From Gnetum montanum (lineage: Eukaryota; Streptophyta; Gnetopsida; Gnetales; Gnetaceae): a stretch of DNA of 64,000 nt. The stretch is taken from contig MNCI01038363.1 in the NCBI GenBank assembly GCA_015680685.1, positions 62,001 to 126,000 of the forward strand. The letters run 5' to 3'. Of this stretch, positions 33,411-44,329 are shown in pieces. Position 1 is the stretch's first letter. Each line of letters opens with the position of its first letter. A model generated the notes under the pieces. The model saw only the letters and a program-made list of their open reading frames with translations, ran no database searches and had not been told where the DNA came from. The position numbers were made by a program, and so were the translations under genes.

Positions 33411-33460
33411 CGATATTGGACCACCGATATCGAATCCATGATATTAGGTACGCGATATCG
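33411..33460 (+). promoter_or_regulatory. 14-bp-phased octamer array in U3
   Basis: CGATATTG, CGATATCG, TGATATTA and CGATATCG start at 33,411, 33,425, 33,439 and 33,453, exactly 14 bp apart, ~45-95 bp upstream of the TATA box. The 3' LTR has TGATATCG, TAATATCG, TAATATCA and CGATATTG at 42,866, 42,880, 42,894 and 42,908, again at 14-bp steps. Position upstream of the TATA box suggests a cluster of factor-binding sites. Confidence 0.7.
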
Positions 33461-33503
33461 TAGTCCAAATAATGATACAATATATCATGACTTCTATGTG
33501 AGC

Positions 33504-33514
33504 TTATAAATACA
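33504..33514 (+). promoter_or_regulatory. TATA box of element A LTR
   Basis: TTATAAATACA. The 3' LTR has CTATAAATACA at 42,967 and element B CCTATAAATAC (minus) at 55,512-55,522. Confidence 0.65.
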
Positions 33515-34249
33515 CATGTAGGCACACAAGAGGAGTCAGTCTTTTAAGTTTTGAAATAGTTAGTTTTAGGAGTTAGTTCATTTCTTTTTTTCCCTCAACC
33601 CTTTCTCCCAATGCATCCCTGCAGTGTAATGATTGTAATTATATGACATCCTTTATTCGAGTGTGACATACTTGGACATCCACATGACCAAAAATAAAGA
33701 TCGAGATTACTTCATCATTCAAAAATTCACTTAGTTTAATCACTTAATTATTATTTTTATTAAACATGGAATTAGTACGACTTAATCATGAGCATCTATG
33801 TGTGACTACTTGGTATCCTAGTAGCATACTTGGGCCATGCACTTGGTAATCCCAGTGGTAGTTGTGCATGAGGCCTAAGATGTGTATGTATGATTAAGGA
33901 ATGGATACTCATCGCACTTAGGCTAGCTTAGATTCTATCTTTCTATCTCTTCTTAGTATAGCTCTCTCTCTCCCTTTTCCCTCCTAGCTTAGCTAAGATT
34001 ATTTTCCATTGTCTCTAGGAGTAGCATTAGTTTAGAGGTAGCATTAGTTTAGGAACACATCATACACCTCACCATAGACTAAACCATATGTGATAAAGAA
34101 AATACTAGTCTTAGTGGGAAGATAGCAAACTGTGATCAATGAGTATCTATCCAGATACCACAACTAGCCCATTTGCAGAGTTCGACTGGATCATGCATGA
34201 AATGCTTGTATTCATATGGTTGAGTGTAGGGGTACCTCGCCGCTCATCA

Positions 34250-34268
34250 TTGGCACTGTTGTTGAGGA
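34250..34268 (+). other. Primer-binding site, tRNA-Asp-like
   Basis: TTGGCACTGTTGTTGAGGA directly follows the LTR. It resembles the common plant gypsy primer site TGGCGCCGTTGCCGGGGA with each CpG or C changed toward TpG/CpA, as expected from methyl-C deamination. The sequence GGATGGTGCTAGTTA after it is shared with element B. Confidence 0.7.
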
Positions 34269-34400
34269 TGGTGCTAGTTATTTAGATTAGTTACATCATA
34301 TAAGATCACTGTAACAAAGTATTAATGATATATCTTTTAGGAAAAAATTATAATAAATAATAATAATAATTACAATTAAATCATACACAAATTCACAACC

Positions 34401-36258
34401 ATGTCTCTCTCATAAGACTTTGGCAATGTAACAACTAGTGAGGCAATTCATTGGAGAACTAACAAATTATATGATGATGAAGATAAAGTTTGGAGTACCC
34501 AATCTGATGTAGGGGTTTTCTATGAATATAAATAAAGACAACATCATCCCAACTCATGAATGTATAACATACCTAGTGATGATGAACCAATACTAGCCAC
34601 TACAGGCCTAATAGAAATACAAGAGGCTATTCAAATATCCTGCAGGCATCGCAAGGAGAGTCGTCTATCCAAGCTCGATTTGAACAACTTTCCTAAGTTT
34701 TCAGGAGGCTATGATTTAGATTTGCAACATCATCTACAAGCCTTCCATGATGCCTGTGTATGGAATAACATTGATAATGGATGATAAAAACTTAGTCTCT
34801 TTCCTATGATAGTCGTTGGCCAAGCAAAAGTATGGTATAGGTCTTTAAAACCAAAATCAATCTGATGTTGGCCAATAATGGTAGAACTCTTCAATGAAAG
34901 ATATCAAACTTATGTGAGAGTGTCAGCCTTGAGGAGACAAATCCAAGAATGGAAACAAAAGCAACATGAACCCTTGGACATGGCCTTAGAAAGATATTAT
35001 GCATTGTTAAACAACTACATTCTTCGAGGAAAGACTAATGTACCATATCATAGATGGGCTTCGTAATGAAACAAGGGAGATCCTAGGGATGTATGCTCGA
35101 GGTCAACTATATAAGCTACAAACCCACCAGCTCCAAGAGCTTATTAATAAAGTAGCAAAAGAAGAAGGAGAAATGGATAAATGGGAGAACATTGAAAAAT
35201 CTCAATAGGCCCAAAACCTTAAATCAACAAGGGCCCATGATAATAAAGAGGAGAAATCAACTCACCTTAAGGAGGTAAAACAATCTTTGCCAACACTACA
35301 ATCATTAGATGCAATTCAGGCAAAGATTAATAGGATGATGGAATGGATACATGAATATGCCAACATTATGGGAGGTAGAGTTATGATGAACCAAGAAGCA
35401 AGAAAAAATACCCTTAGATAATCAAAAAGAAGGTTTGAAAAAAATAAGAGCTCAACTGTCAATCATACGTATCAATGCAACATTTTCCTCTATGATCGTC
35501 CCAAGGGCCAATGTCCAATCTTGTCACATTTACAAAAGCATTGGGGAAGAGTGCTACATCTAGAGTTCATATGAAGATACTATGTTCAATCACAGTGGCA
35601 ACAATCCCAGTCGTGGGGGAGGCCACCCCCAAACTAGTTACACCCTTCATGCCATCTGAGCTTAAGTGCTTATCAAGTTCAACATCTCATTTCCCCAACT
35701 GGGTCAACATACTCTATCTCACCACATTATTATCATTATTCTCAATACTATCAACCCATATCCTCTCCAACAGGACCACCACCTTGTGTACATTACACTT
35801 CTTCTTAATTTCAACATTCTCATCCTTCACTTCCTTCTACATCACCACCAATTGTACCTAAAGGATATGCACCATAGCAGCAACCCACAAATATTACTTG
35901 TGCTTTTACTAACAACAATAGTGGGAACTCTCCTCAACATTGAAGACACCCCTTCTTTTGGCGTGACCGTAAGAAGGGATAACATAATTCTAAGCCCACT
36001 GCATCCTCCAACTTAGCACAAGTCCAACACTGTGGTGCGTCTTCCTCTACAATGCCTCATGTTACTTTCTCAGGGCCATCAATTAATACTCCAACAACTA
36101 TGGGGCCTAATGAATATTGCCACATAGGGAGACATACCGATCCTTGCATCCCATCTTATAGTCAAGGGTGTCATAGTGGGTCAATCCCGTATCGATCGAC
36201 CACATCTTATAACTTACCTTACTATGTCAATGTTAATCAAGTGTGTGTACCCAAATGA
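34401..36258 (+). pseudogene. Element A gag
   Basis: Starts at ATG 34,401 (MSLS then a stop). The capsid domain of the plant retrotransposon gag family is clear. LDLNNFPKFSGGYDLDLQHH, then LFPMIVVGQAKVWYRSLKP and VELFNERYQTYVRVSALRRQ, are followed by QEWKQKQHEPLDMALERYYA. A basic, coiled-coil-like stretch (35.15-35.45 kb) and a Pro/Ser/Thr-rich tail with FFWRDRKKG and NEYCHIGRHTDPCIP follow. No CCHC knuckle is evident. Frames shift several times and stops are present. The element B gag matches through the tail, so the ancestral frame covered ~1.85 kb. Confidence 0.8.
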
Positions 36259-37013
36259 GGTAAGTATGACAAGGTCTTAATAATTCCAACATGTAAAGAT
36301 CCCAAATTTTCATTTATTAATCCTTGCTACACTCAACCATTTAGTTATAGGGGGTATCCTCCATTCTAACAGGTAGGATTAATAAATGTTTTTCACTTTC
36401 TTTAGTTCTACAATTTTTTATTTTCTAGCTTTTCCTTTTTCAATTTATTGTTTTGCCTTTTAATCTTTTAATCTTTTTGTCTTTTTATAAGTAATCTCAT
36501 CTAGGAATAAAACACTAATGTGAATCGTTGGTCGAGGTGTTATTTTATGCTATCAAGTTTCTCGTGACTAATTATTTGAATAGCAACCGCATCACATCCA
36601 CCCACCCATTATATTAATAAGAGGTTCTACCCTGGGTACAATGATATTCCTAATTATTAAAACCTAAAGTAATCATGTGTTCATTATACCTAGAGTGAGG
36701 AAGGATGGACCAAGAGGGAATTGTTAGGGGTTGACATCAATGGGACTTGTGGATTCTCTTTGGTGACATTTGTAGGGGTTATCATGCAGCTTGGTTGTAC
36801 TAAGATCCTTGTAGAGCTAATGAAAAATGGGAGTAAGAGTAATCAAAAGGCACTTAACCAGAAAATAATAATTCTATTCTAGGGGGTCCCATTGGAAAGA
36901 CATGCACCCATGCCTAAAGGCAGGAAGCTTCTCTGGATAAAGCAAGCTTACACGCAGGATTCATTGTGCCCTAAGTCAATTACCTCATATCCAAATCTCT
37001 ACAATCCATTCTA
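36259..37013 (+). other. Element A gag-ORF2 intergenic region (left part)
   Basis: Non-coding. 36,830-37,013 aligns with 51,590-51,740 of element B (shared GGGAGTAAGAGTAA, AGAAAGACATG..CCATGCCT), showing a conserved intergenic region in the family. It is cut at 37,013 by the solo LTR and resumes at 39,751. Confidence 0.55.
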
Positions 37014-37598
37014 TAGCAACCAAAAACATCGATGGCTAGAACACCGAGAGGTTCCTGGGTGTACAGCCTAACCCTGGATCCATGTAAGGGCCATGCTGGA
37101 GAGAAATGAAAATGGGAAGCCTTGAATGGTTTGGTTGATCAGATAGGGACTTAATTGGTATAACTTAACCTTTCATAAACGTTTGTTTTAGAGACAATGT
37201 ATGTGAGTGAAGCAATGATCAAAAACTGTAAAATGATAAAAAATAGAGAAAATTATGATGATAGTAAACAAAAAAAATAAAACAGACCTGGGTAAGAAAA
37301 TGCACCATGCCAAGGTTGTGGATCTAATATTTTTTTTTTGGAAAGGTGTAAAATGGAATATGTGACACTAGAGAGGCAGAACTTAAAATAGAGCAGTATG
37401 GTCATAGGTCCTTGAACTATAGTCAATGGCTTGCTACTCAAGATTTTTCTACTTTCCAATCTACTTGCTGAGATGCCAAAATGCTAAACCTGCAAAAAGA
37501 TGTCTGAAGTCAACCAGAATGCTCAAAGCCAACTGGAATGCTAAGAATGCCCCCTATGCTCTTCAAAAGCCAACCCTTTGAATGTTATTCACCGAGGT

Positions 37599-37609
37599 AT
37601 TTATATAGC
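37599..37609 (-). promoter_or_regulatory. TATA box of solo F LTR
   Basis: CTATATAAATA on the minus strand, between the U3 repeats and U5. Confidence 0.55.
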
Positions 37610-37984
37610 CAAATGCAAGAGAGAAACGTGGTTTAGCTGCCATGTGTCCTATGTCCCACAGAGTGCAAAGGTGACCATGTTATTCTACTAAGTATTTTTG
37701 CTACGCTGTGACCATACCAATGAAATTGCATGTGCCAAAATCTAGAAAGCATACCAACAATGAAAGAAAAATGGAGCCTATGCCCCAGGACTACATCTTC
37801 CCTACTCTTGTGAGTAGGGTCAAGCATAGGGACAATTTTGGGGATTGACCAGGGGTATACAAGATGAAGCAAACTTGTTGATTTTTCCTGCTGAAGAGGT
37901 GCTAGGATGAGAATGATCATTACCAATAAGCTTTGGATCTAACTGAAGATGTCTTAATGCCTCCATGCAAGTGCTGCACTACTT

Positions 37985-38850
37985 ACACTATCTAGTGTGT
38001 TGGTGTAGTGTAAGTAACTACACGCTATAATGTGCTACCCTACGTAGCTTAGCATAGTGTAACCACCGATCTTAAAAGAAGTCTTACCTAAAAGTTGAGA
38101 GCATCTGTCTGAGGCTTGGTTAGGCAAGCAACTGTAACTTTTTCTTTCATGCTGGAAAGCCTTTAGACCTACTAAGTTCATCCTTGGGGCATTTTGTTAT
38201 TCTGCATCCTCGCTATGCTATGCTATGCTATGCTACGCTATGTAGTGTAGCATAGTGTTGTGGCCAATGTGACATGCATCCTTGCTTATTCTACAATGTT
38301 TTATCAAGAAACTTTTCTTGAGGCATTAGGGCTAAGTGGGATAGGCAGTTTTGGAGGCCAAAGCATTGCCAAGTGCAATCCTCTTATTGGAGTTACTTGG
38401 CAGAGGGGCCTTTGTGCATTCTGTCCTTGCTACACTGTGCTACGCTGCGTAGTGTAGCACAATGTAGCACCCCATGTTGGTTGAATCCTGACTTATTTTG
38501 CAAAAATTTTGTCATAGGATGTTTGTCATGTCCTAGTGTGTTAGCAGAACAAACTTGTTTAATGGTTGAAGCATGGACAAATGTTTTTACTCTGTTGGAG
38601 CCATCTAAGTAGAAGTGTTATCAAAGTACATCCCTGCTATGCTGTGCTATATTGTGTAGCATAGCATAGCATAGCATTCAAATTGAGATGATTATTGAAA
38701 AATTTTTTCACATTCTATTGTGCCATATAGCTCATGTTTTAGAGGTGAAATAGGGAAAATGCTTTGGAAGATTGGCTTGTTATCAATTTGCATTTTGGAC
38801 ATCTAATTGGTCTCCTCAAGGCTTGCTACGCTACACAGCATCGTTTAGCA
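37985..38850. repeat. Five hairpin-prone repeats spaced ~200 bp in F LTR U3
   Basis: GTAGTGTAGC/GCTATGCTAC blocks near 38,040, 38,235, 38,445, 38,650 and 38,835. In the second, CTATGCTAC (38,228-38,236) and GTAGCATAG (38,247-38,255) form a perfect 9-bp stem with a 10-base loop. Words are shared with the 35-bp array at 31,215-31,500. Confidence 0.65.
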
Positions 38851-39755
38851 TAGTAGGTTTCTCCATTAGAAAACTTGCCAAACTATTTAGCTCATACTAA
38901 ACACTTTCAAAAACTCCTAGCATGGTCTTTGGATAGACTGTCAGTCGGGTCAATTGTCAATTTGGGCAGGTTGGAGAGTTTAGCAATCCTGTCAGTCCAG
39001 GCAATAGAAAACGTGCTAGACTATATAGTCTATCATCAATTCGTAATCATGATGTTGCACTTGTGGAAGTCCTTTCCCGAATTCCAAGACTCTACCGAAG
39101 CATCAAGATCCTAAAATTTTATGGTGTTTCACATTCTATGGTTCATCTCACCTCGTTGTTCATGTAATTATGACTTGTAATTTGGGTAGCATAGGATTCA
39201 TATCTCATCACAGTGACATCTACATGTGTGTGTTTTGTGCAATTGGTGTGGATTACATTTAACCCTTCTAGTGCCTATGAGCATTTTAAGTTATGGTTAC
39301 ACAAGGGCATTATAGGTTGGAACTTGCTTTGGGGAGGACCCACTTTCATAAGCCTTGTAATTTGCACTTGGAACACATCTCTCACACATCATCCTTCTGG
39401 TTCAAATGTTCCTATGAACCAACACATGCCCTTTTTTCTCATACTTTTCATAACTTCCATTGTTAAATTTTACACCATTATATTTTTTGTGGCTTTAGGA
39501 CTAGTTTATATTATCCTGGACCCTATACATTGAGCTAAAATTCCTTAGTTTATACCTTGGAGTTTCAAAAATTTATAGATTTTTCCAAGTACCCTATTTC
39601 TGATAGGACCTGATATCGGGTCCCTGCGAATGTCAACATCATTTGCAATTGTTCACATGGGGGGATTTTTTAAAATTTTCTTCTACGACTAGTGATTGCA
39701 CATCTCTTATTTTGATAACCATAACTCGCTTGCTAGCACTCCAATTTTCATTCTA

Positions 39756-40113
39756 TCTGAACCTACTTGAACCTAAAGTATTCATCTTAGTCATGGTGGA
39801 GGGGTACATGTTGAATTGCGTATAAATTTTTTGAAATTAGTCATCACCCAGAGGACACTATCAAGGGTAATTAGTTATATAAATAATAAACATGTGTCAA
39901 AAACAATTTCATCTCCTTATCTATACTAGGAAATTAAACTTTGAAACCACCTAAGCAGAGTGGGCCAAATATTAAAAATTTTGGGGATATTTCCATAAAA
40001 ATTCCTAACTTTAAAATCACACAGAATAAAAATGAACTCATTAAGGAAAAAAGTAAGGTATAACTCAACTTTGGTAAGCAACCTTACTAATGATTGGCCC
40101 TATGTGATTGTAG
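39756..40113 (+). other. Element A gag-ORF2 intergenic region (right part) with 3' splice-site-like end
   Basis: Continues the intergenic region after the solo LTR (CATCACC..AAGGGTAA matches element B). It ends in TGTGATTGTAG immediately before the ORF2 ATG at 40,114. B has GCTTGATTGCAG in the same place. Confidence 0.5.
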
Positions 40114-42269
40114 ATGGCCCCAAAGCATGGATAATAAGAAGGTCCCTCTCAAGGTGCATCTAAGTGACCTAGGAGAGCTAGAGGACAGGCATCTGCTAAA
40201 CAAAATACAAAATAGGAGGTGCAATCCTTTAATATCCATCAATAGATTCTTACTACTGTACAATCAAGAGAAGAAGAAGGTGGAGCTGTTATAACACCTG
40301 AACAAGGATAGCACCTCATGTTGCCCCTAGAGTGTGTTCAGGCCATATGTGAAATGTCCACATCAACTACAGTAATCATGGAATTAGACTTCGGGCCCTT
40401 CATGGAATTCGCTTCTAAGGCCATCAGGGACTAACTCAAAGAGTCCCCATTGTGGCCTATCCTCTTCGAAAGTAGTGCCTGGTACTTAGGATAAATGTAC
40501 CAATTTTGGCACAATAAAGAAGAAGGCACCATGATTGACATCAGTGGTCTGTTGATTTTTCCACCAAGCCCATTTTGGAAGTGTTAAACCTTTTGAATAC
40601 GGGGTCAAAAGTTTCTCACTTGTCCACTCTCTCCAATGCTAATGTTCACAAGGTTTGGTTGGATAGGACGTATAGTAAAGAAGATAAGACATATGGAGAG
40701 CTAATGCTGAAAGAAAGGATATACTTCAAGATTAGTACTTATCACATATTCCCCACAAAAGGATTAAACAAGATTTCAACATCTGTGGCAAGAGGAAGTG
40801 TGATATTGATGGGAAAGGTTAATGCTAACCTGCCCCATCTATATCTCATGGAGATCTTAAGGTGGTTTGAAGAACTCAAGATAGGGAAGTTCAGATTGCT
40901 TTTCCCTTGTCTCATTAGGACGCTATGCAAGCATGCTAGAATTCTGGGGTACACCAATGATGTTCCTAGAGGAGCCCAAAATGCTTCATTTGCTAAACTA
41001 CTAAAGTCACCAGCTCCAAGGAAAAATGTTGGTGAGACACTAGAGCTAGAGCCAGAGTAAGAGAAGGAAAAAATTGTGGGGTCCATTCCAACTCAAACTA
41101 TAGGGCCTAGCCAACTTCCAAGCTCAAGGCCTAGTGAACAATAAGAAGCGGGGCCTAGCATAAGCCAATGAGACCAACCACCATCGCCGTAGGATTATCG
41201 ATCATCGATGAGCCATCTTAGGGCCATCACTAAGACAGTTAGTTAGGGATTCATGATGATGATAATCTCTTCTGCATCATCAATGATACTGTACATCCTA
41301 CTATCTCTATAGATCACGCATAGATTGAGGTGTCTATTTAGACAGGAGGAGGGGAGATTGATTGGTCATAATAGATTTCATGGAATGTTGCATCCTTTTA
41401 GGTGTAACTTGAGATTGGTGAAGGGGCCACAGTGGTGGTTATGTAGCACTAGGATGCAACAAGAGCTGTAGAAGTGGTTGCAGACCACATCAAAGAATCC
41501 TTCAACATCCCTGTTGTGTCACTGGTAGACTTCACAAGAGCATGTGATGTGCAAACATTGGCTAGTCCCTTGATGACTCCTACAGAGCATGAGGATGTGC
41601 TTGATTGGTTAGTGCAAATAGGAAAAGTAATGAAATCTTTGTTTGACATCCCACAAGATGTCACGACAGCATAATTAGACCTCATCTTTACTAAGGGAAA
41701 GTTGGTCATTACAGAAATCAAAGCTAAGCACGTAGAAGCAGAGTTAGCAAAACTCCAAGAGAGGCTCGTAACCTTGCAAGTTGCATAGCGGGACACCTTT
41801 CAATTCATTCTCGTAGACCATCTAGACATCTTTAGGATAGAGCAACTTAACAAACTATTAGTAGATAATAAGAGAGTGGTCGAGAAGAAAGAGAATGCCA
41901 ACTGGGATGCCTCCAAGGCACAAGTGCAAACCTATGCACACGCCAAGGCACTCAAAGCCTTACAAGAGGAGAATAAACAACTCACTATTGAAAATATTTG
42001 ATTGATTGCTGTGAAAAAATAGAAAAATGTTCTTAAATAAAACTTTCAATAGCTACGAGAACAATTGATCATGGTCAATCAAGATATGAATCATTTCACC
42101 AGAGAAAATCGAACCCTCTCAATGGAGGAGGTACGCACAATCTATTAGAAGATGGCCATTGAAATAAGCACGTGGAAAAATGAGGCCAAGTGGCACAAAA
42201 ACTTAAAGGAGAATTTCTAAGACCGAGTGGGGATGTATAAGAAAATCATCGAGAAGGAAATCCATATGG
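40114..42269 (+). pseudogene. Element A ORF2 (retroelement-associated plant protein)
   Basis: Starts MAPKHG at ATG 40,114, immediately after an AG. The frame, with stops, runs on to ELDFGPFMEFASKAIRD and WPILFESSAWYLG. The most intact part is 40,575-41,060: LSTLSNANVHKVWLDR, LKERIYFKIST, then LMEILRWFEELKIGK and LLFPCLIRTLCKHARILGYT. This last block resembles the 'LPFPSLIT.LC..AGV' block of the 'putative plant transposon protein' family common in plant gypsy elements. From ~41.45 kb the sequence is Glu/Lys-rich and coiled-coil-like. Function unknown. The copy in B shares domain order. The end is lost in the N run. Confidence 0.6.
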
Positions 42270-42843
42270 NNNNNNNNNNNNNNNNNNNNNNNNNNNNNNN
42301 NNNNNNNNNNNNNNNNNNNNNNNNNNNNNNNNNNNNNNNNNNNNNNNNNNNNNNNNNNNNNNNNNNNNNNNNNNNNNNNNNNNNNNNNNNNNNNNNNNNN
42401 NNNNNNNNNNNNNNNNNNNNNNNNNNNNNNNNNNNNNNNNNNNNNNNNNNNNNNNNNNNNNNNNNNNNNNNNNNNNNNNNNNNNNNNNNNNNNNNNNNNN
42501 NNNNNNNNNNNNNNNNNNNNNNNNNNNNNNNNNNNNNNNNNNNNNNNNNNNNNNNNNNNNNNNNNNNNNNNNNNNNNNNNNNNNNNNNNNNNNNNNNNNN
42601 NNNNNNNNNNNNNNNNNNNNNNNNNNNNNNNNNNNNNNNNNNNNNNNNNNNNNNNNNNNNNNNNNNNNNNNNNNNNNNNNNNNNNNNNNNNNNNNNNNNN
42701 NNNNNNNNNNNNNNNNNNNNNNNNNNNNNNNNNNNNNNNNNNNNNNNNNNNNNNNNNNNNNNNNNNNNNNNNNNNNNNNNNNNNNNNNNNNNNNNNNNNN
42801 NNNNNNNNNNNNNNNNNNNNNNNNNNNNNNNNNNNNNNNNNNN
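42270..42843. other. Assembly gap (Ns)
   Basis: 574 undetermined bases between the ORF2 coiled-coil region and the 3' LTR of element A. The true length is unknown. Another single N is at 57,746. Confidence 1.
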
Positions 42844-43695
42844 TGAATCATGATTCATCAGGCTGTGATATCGAACCCCTAATATCGGATCCATAATATC
42901 AGGTATGCGATATTGCAGCCCAAATAACGATATCAAATACACAATATTGTGACTCCTATGTGAGCCTATAAATACACATGTAGGTGCACGAGAGGAGTCA
43001 GTCTTTTAAGTTTTGAAATAGTTATTTTTAGAAGTTAGTTCATTTCTTTTTCTCTCTCAACCCTTTCTCCCAGTGCATGCCCACAGTGTGATGATTGTAA
43101 TTGTATGACATCTTTTATTCGAGTGTGATGTACTTGGACACACACATGATCGAAAATAAAGATCAAGATTACTTCATCATTGTAGCATTCACTTAGTTTA
43201 ATCACTTAATTGTTATTTTTATTAAACACAGAATGAGTATGACTTAATCATGAGCATCTCTGTGTGACTACTTGGTATCCTAGTAGTGTACTTCGGCCAT
43301 ATGCTTGGTAATCCTAGTGGTAGTTGTGCATAAGGCCTAAGATGTGTATGGATGATTAAGGAATGGATGCTCATCACAATTAGGCTAGCTCAGATTCTCT
43401 CTGCCTATCTCCTCTTAGTATAGCTCTCTCTCTTTCTTTTTCTTCCTAGCTTAGCTAAGATTATTTTCCATTGTCTCTAGGAGCAGCATTAGTTTAGGAA
43501 CACATCATACACCTCACCTTGGACTAAACCATACGTGAAAAAGTAAATACTAGTCCAGGTGGAAAGACAACGAACTGTGATCAACGAGTAACTATCTAGA
43601 TACCACAACTAGCTCGTCTACAGAGTTCGACCGGATAGTGCATGAAATGCTCATATTTGTATGGTTTGAGTGTAGGGGTACCTCACCACTCATGA
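42844..43695 (+). repeat. Element A 3' LTR
   Basis: Starts TGAATCATGATTCATCAGG at the edge of the gap (a few bases may be missing) and ends CTCATGA at 43,695. It aligns with 33,389-34,249, including the octamer array (42,866-42,915) and TATA box (42,967). AGTAC follows. Confidence 0.85.
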
Positions 43696-43700
43696 AGTAC

Positions 43701-44290
43701 TAAGAAGAAGTAGGATATCTCAACATTACAATTGAGTACTAGTTTTCCTATGGCTCTCATGATAATAACCCTTATTAATTGGGTGGGGGATGAACTAATT
43801 TTATTAGTAGGTTAACCTCCTTAAACTTACTAGTATCTTTATAAGTGTTAAGTAAGAATAAGTAACACCAAGTTACAAAGGCTAGGTATTTAGGGATAAT
43901 AAGTTTAAAATAATGTAAGATTTAGTTAGGCCATGGTTACTAGCTTTCTAGAAGGAACTTAGCAATGAACTTAATCAATTAACATTCTAACATAACTACA
44001 AAGTGGGTAAGAGTTACCTTAACTAGTGTATCCTTATCTTACCAATGTCTCTTGTACTTGATGTACCTTGTTGAAGCATAATCAGATCTCCTAATATCCT
44101 TGAAGGAATCTTGTTGGTTGGAGGGTCTATGTCTCTTGTAGATGTCTAATTCATTATTCATGAAAATAAATGGAAATGTATCTTCTAGATCATCTTAAAC
44201 ATATGGTGCATCTGGTGGTGGTCCATGACTCTCCCTAGGTCATGGCTCCATGGTTCATCATTAGGTTCAAGTTGTACTTGATCCATGGTT
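43701..44290 (-). pseudogene. Element G leader and gag start
   Basis: Just downstream (minus strand) of a Met-tRNA primer site an ATG near 44,287 opens MDQVQLEPNDEPWSHDLG, then stops. The position directly after the primer site suits a gag N-terminus. The rest to 43,701 shows no domain. Element A is inserted at its left edge, so more of G may have lain left of 33,380. Confidence 0.35.
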
Positions 44291-44315
44291 TTGAAGGATC
44301 CTTGGCTTGTGGTTT

Positions 44316-44327
44316 GCTCTAATACCA
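44316..44327 (-). other. Primer-binding site, initiator-Met tRNA type
   Basis: Minus strand TGGTATTAGAGC, one base from the standard TGGTATCAGAGC that pairs with the 3' end of initiator tRNA-Met. It is 2 bases from the LTR end (..GATGTGACA). Confidence 0.75.
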
Positions 44328-44329
44328 AA

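Larger units (their letters stand above)
33386..34249 (+). repeat. Element A 5' LTR
   Basis: 864 bp, ends TGATGA..TCATCA. It aligns with 42,844-43,695 and, with more divergence, with the two LTRs of element B. It contains the 14-bp-phased motif array, a TATA box and a CTAGGAG..GCATTAGTTTAG short duplication near 34,015-34,055 that the 3' LTR lacks. Confidence 0.85.
37014..39750 (-). mobile_element. Family F solo LTR inserted in element A
   Basis: 2,737 bp, minus orientation. The flanks carry the same TTCTA (37,009-37,013 and 39,751-39,755), and the outer sequence aligns with the uninterrupted element B, so the insertion is exact. Forward ends are TAGCAACC (decayed TG) and AATTTTCA. U5 (37,014-37,170) matches the plus-strand F LTR. 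The TATA box is at 37,599 (minus). U3 holds five hairpin-prone repeats. No internal sequence remains, as expected for LTR-LTR recombination. Short ORFs inside are not genes. Confidence 0.75.
33386..43695 (+). mobile_element. Element A: non-autonomous LTR retrotransposon (gag + ORF2)
   Basis: 5' LTR 33,386-34,249, primer site 34,250-34,268, gag 34,401-36,258, ORF2 from 40,114, 3' LTR to 43,695. The flanks GGTAC/AGTAC are a 5-bp target duplication with one change. Element B has the same layout. Neither copy has protease, RT, RNase H or integrase, so movement must have needed a partner element. Without the nested solo LTR (37,014-39,750) the length is about 7.6 kb, like B (7.7 kb). ORFs carry stops. 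An assembly gap hides the end of ORF2 and the 3' LTR junction. Confidence 0.8.

Noticed and set aside
35511-36016. Two overlapping 116-codon plus ORFs
   Set aside because: They cover the Pro/Ser/Thr-rich gag tail in alternative frames. Homology with element B supports the gag frame only.
42217-42942. Three ORFs of 201-241 codons
   Set aside because: They run through the N gap. Almost all residues are undetermined.
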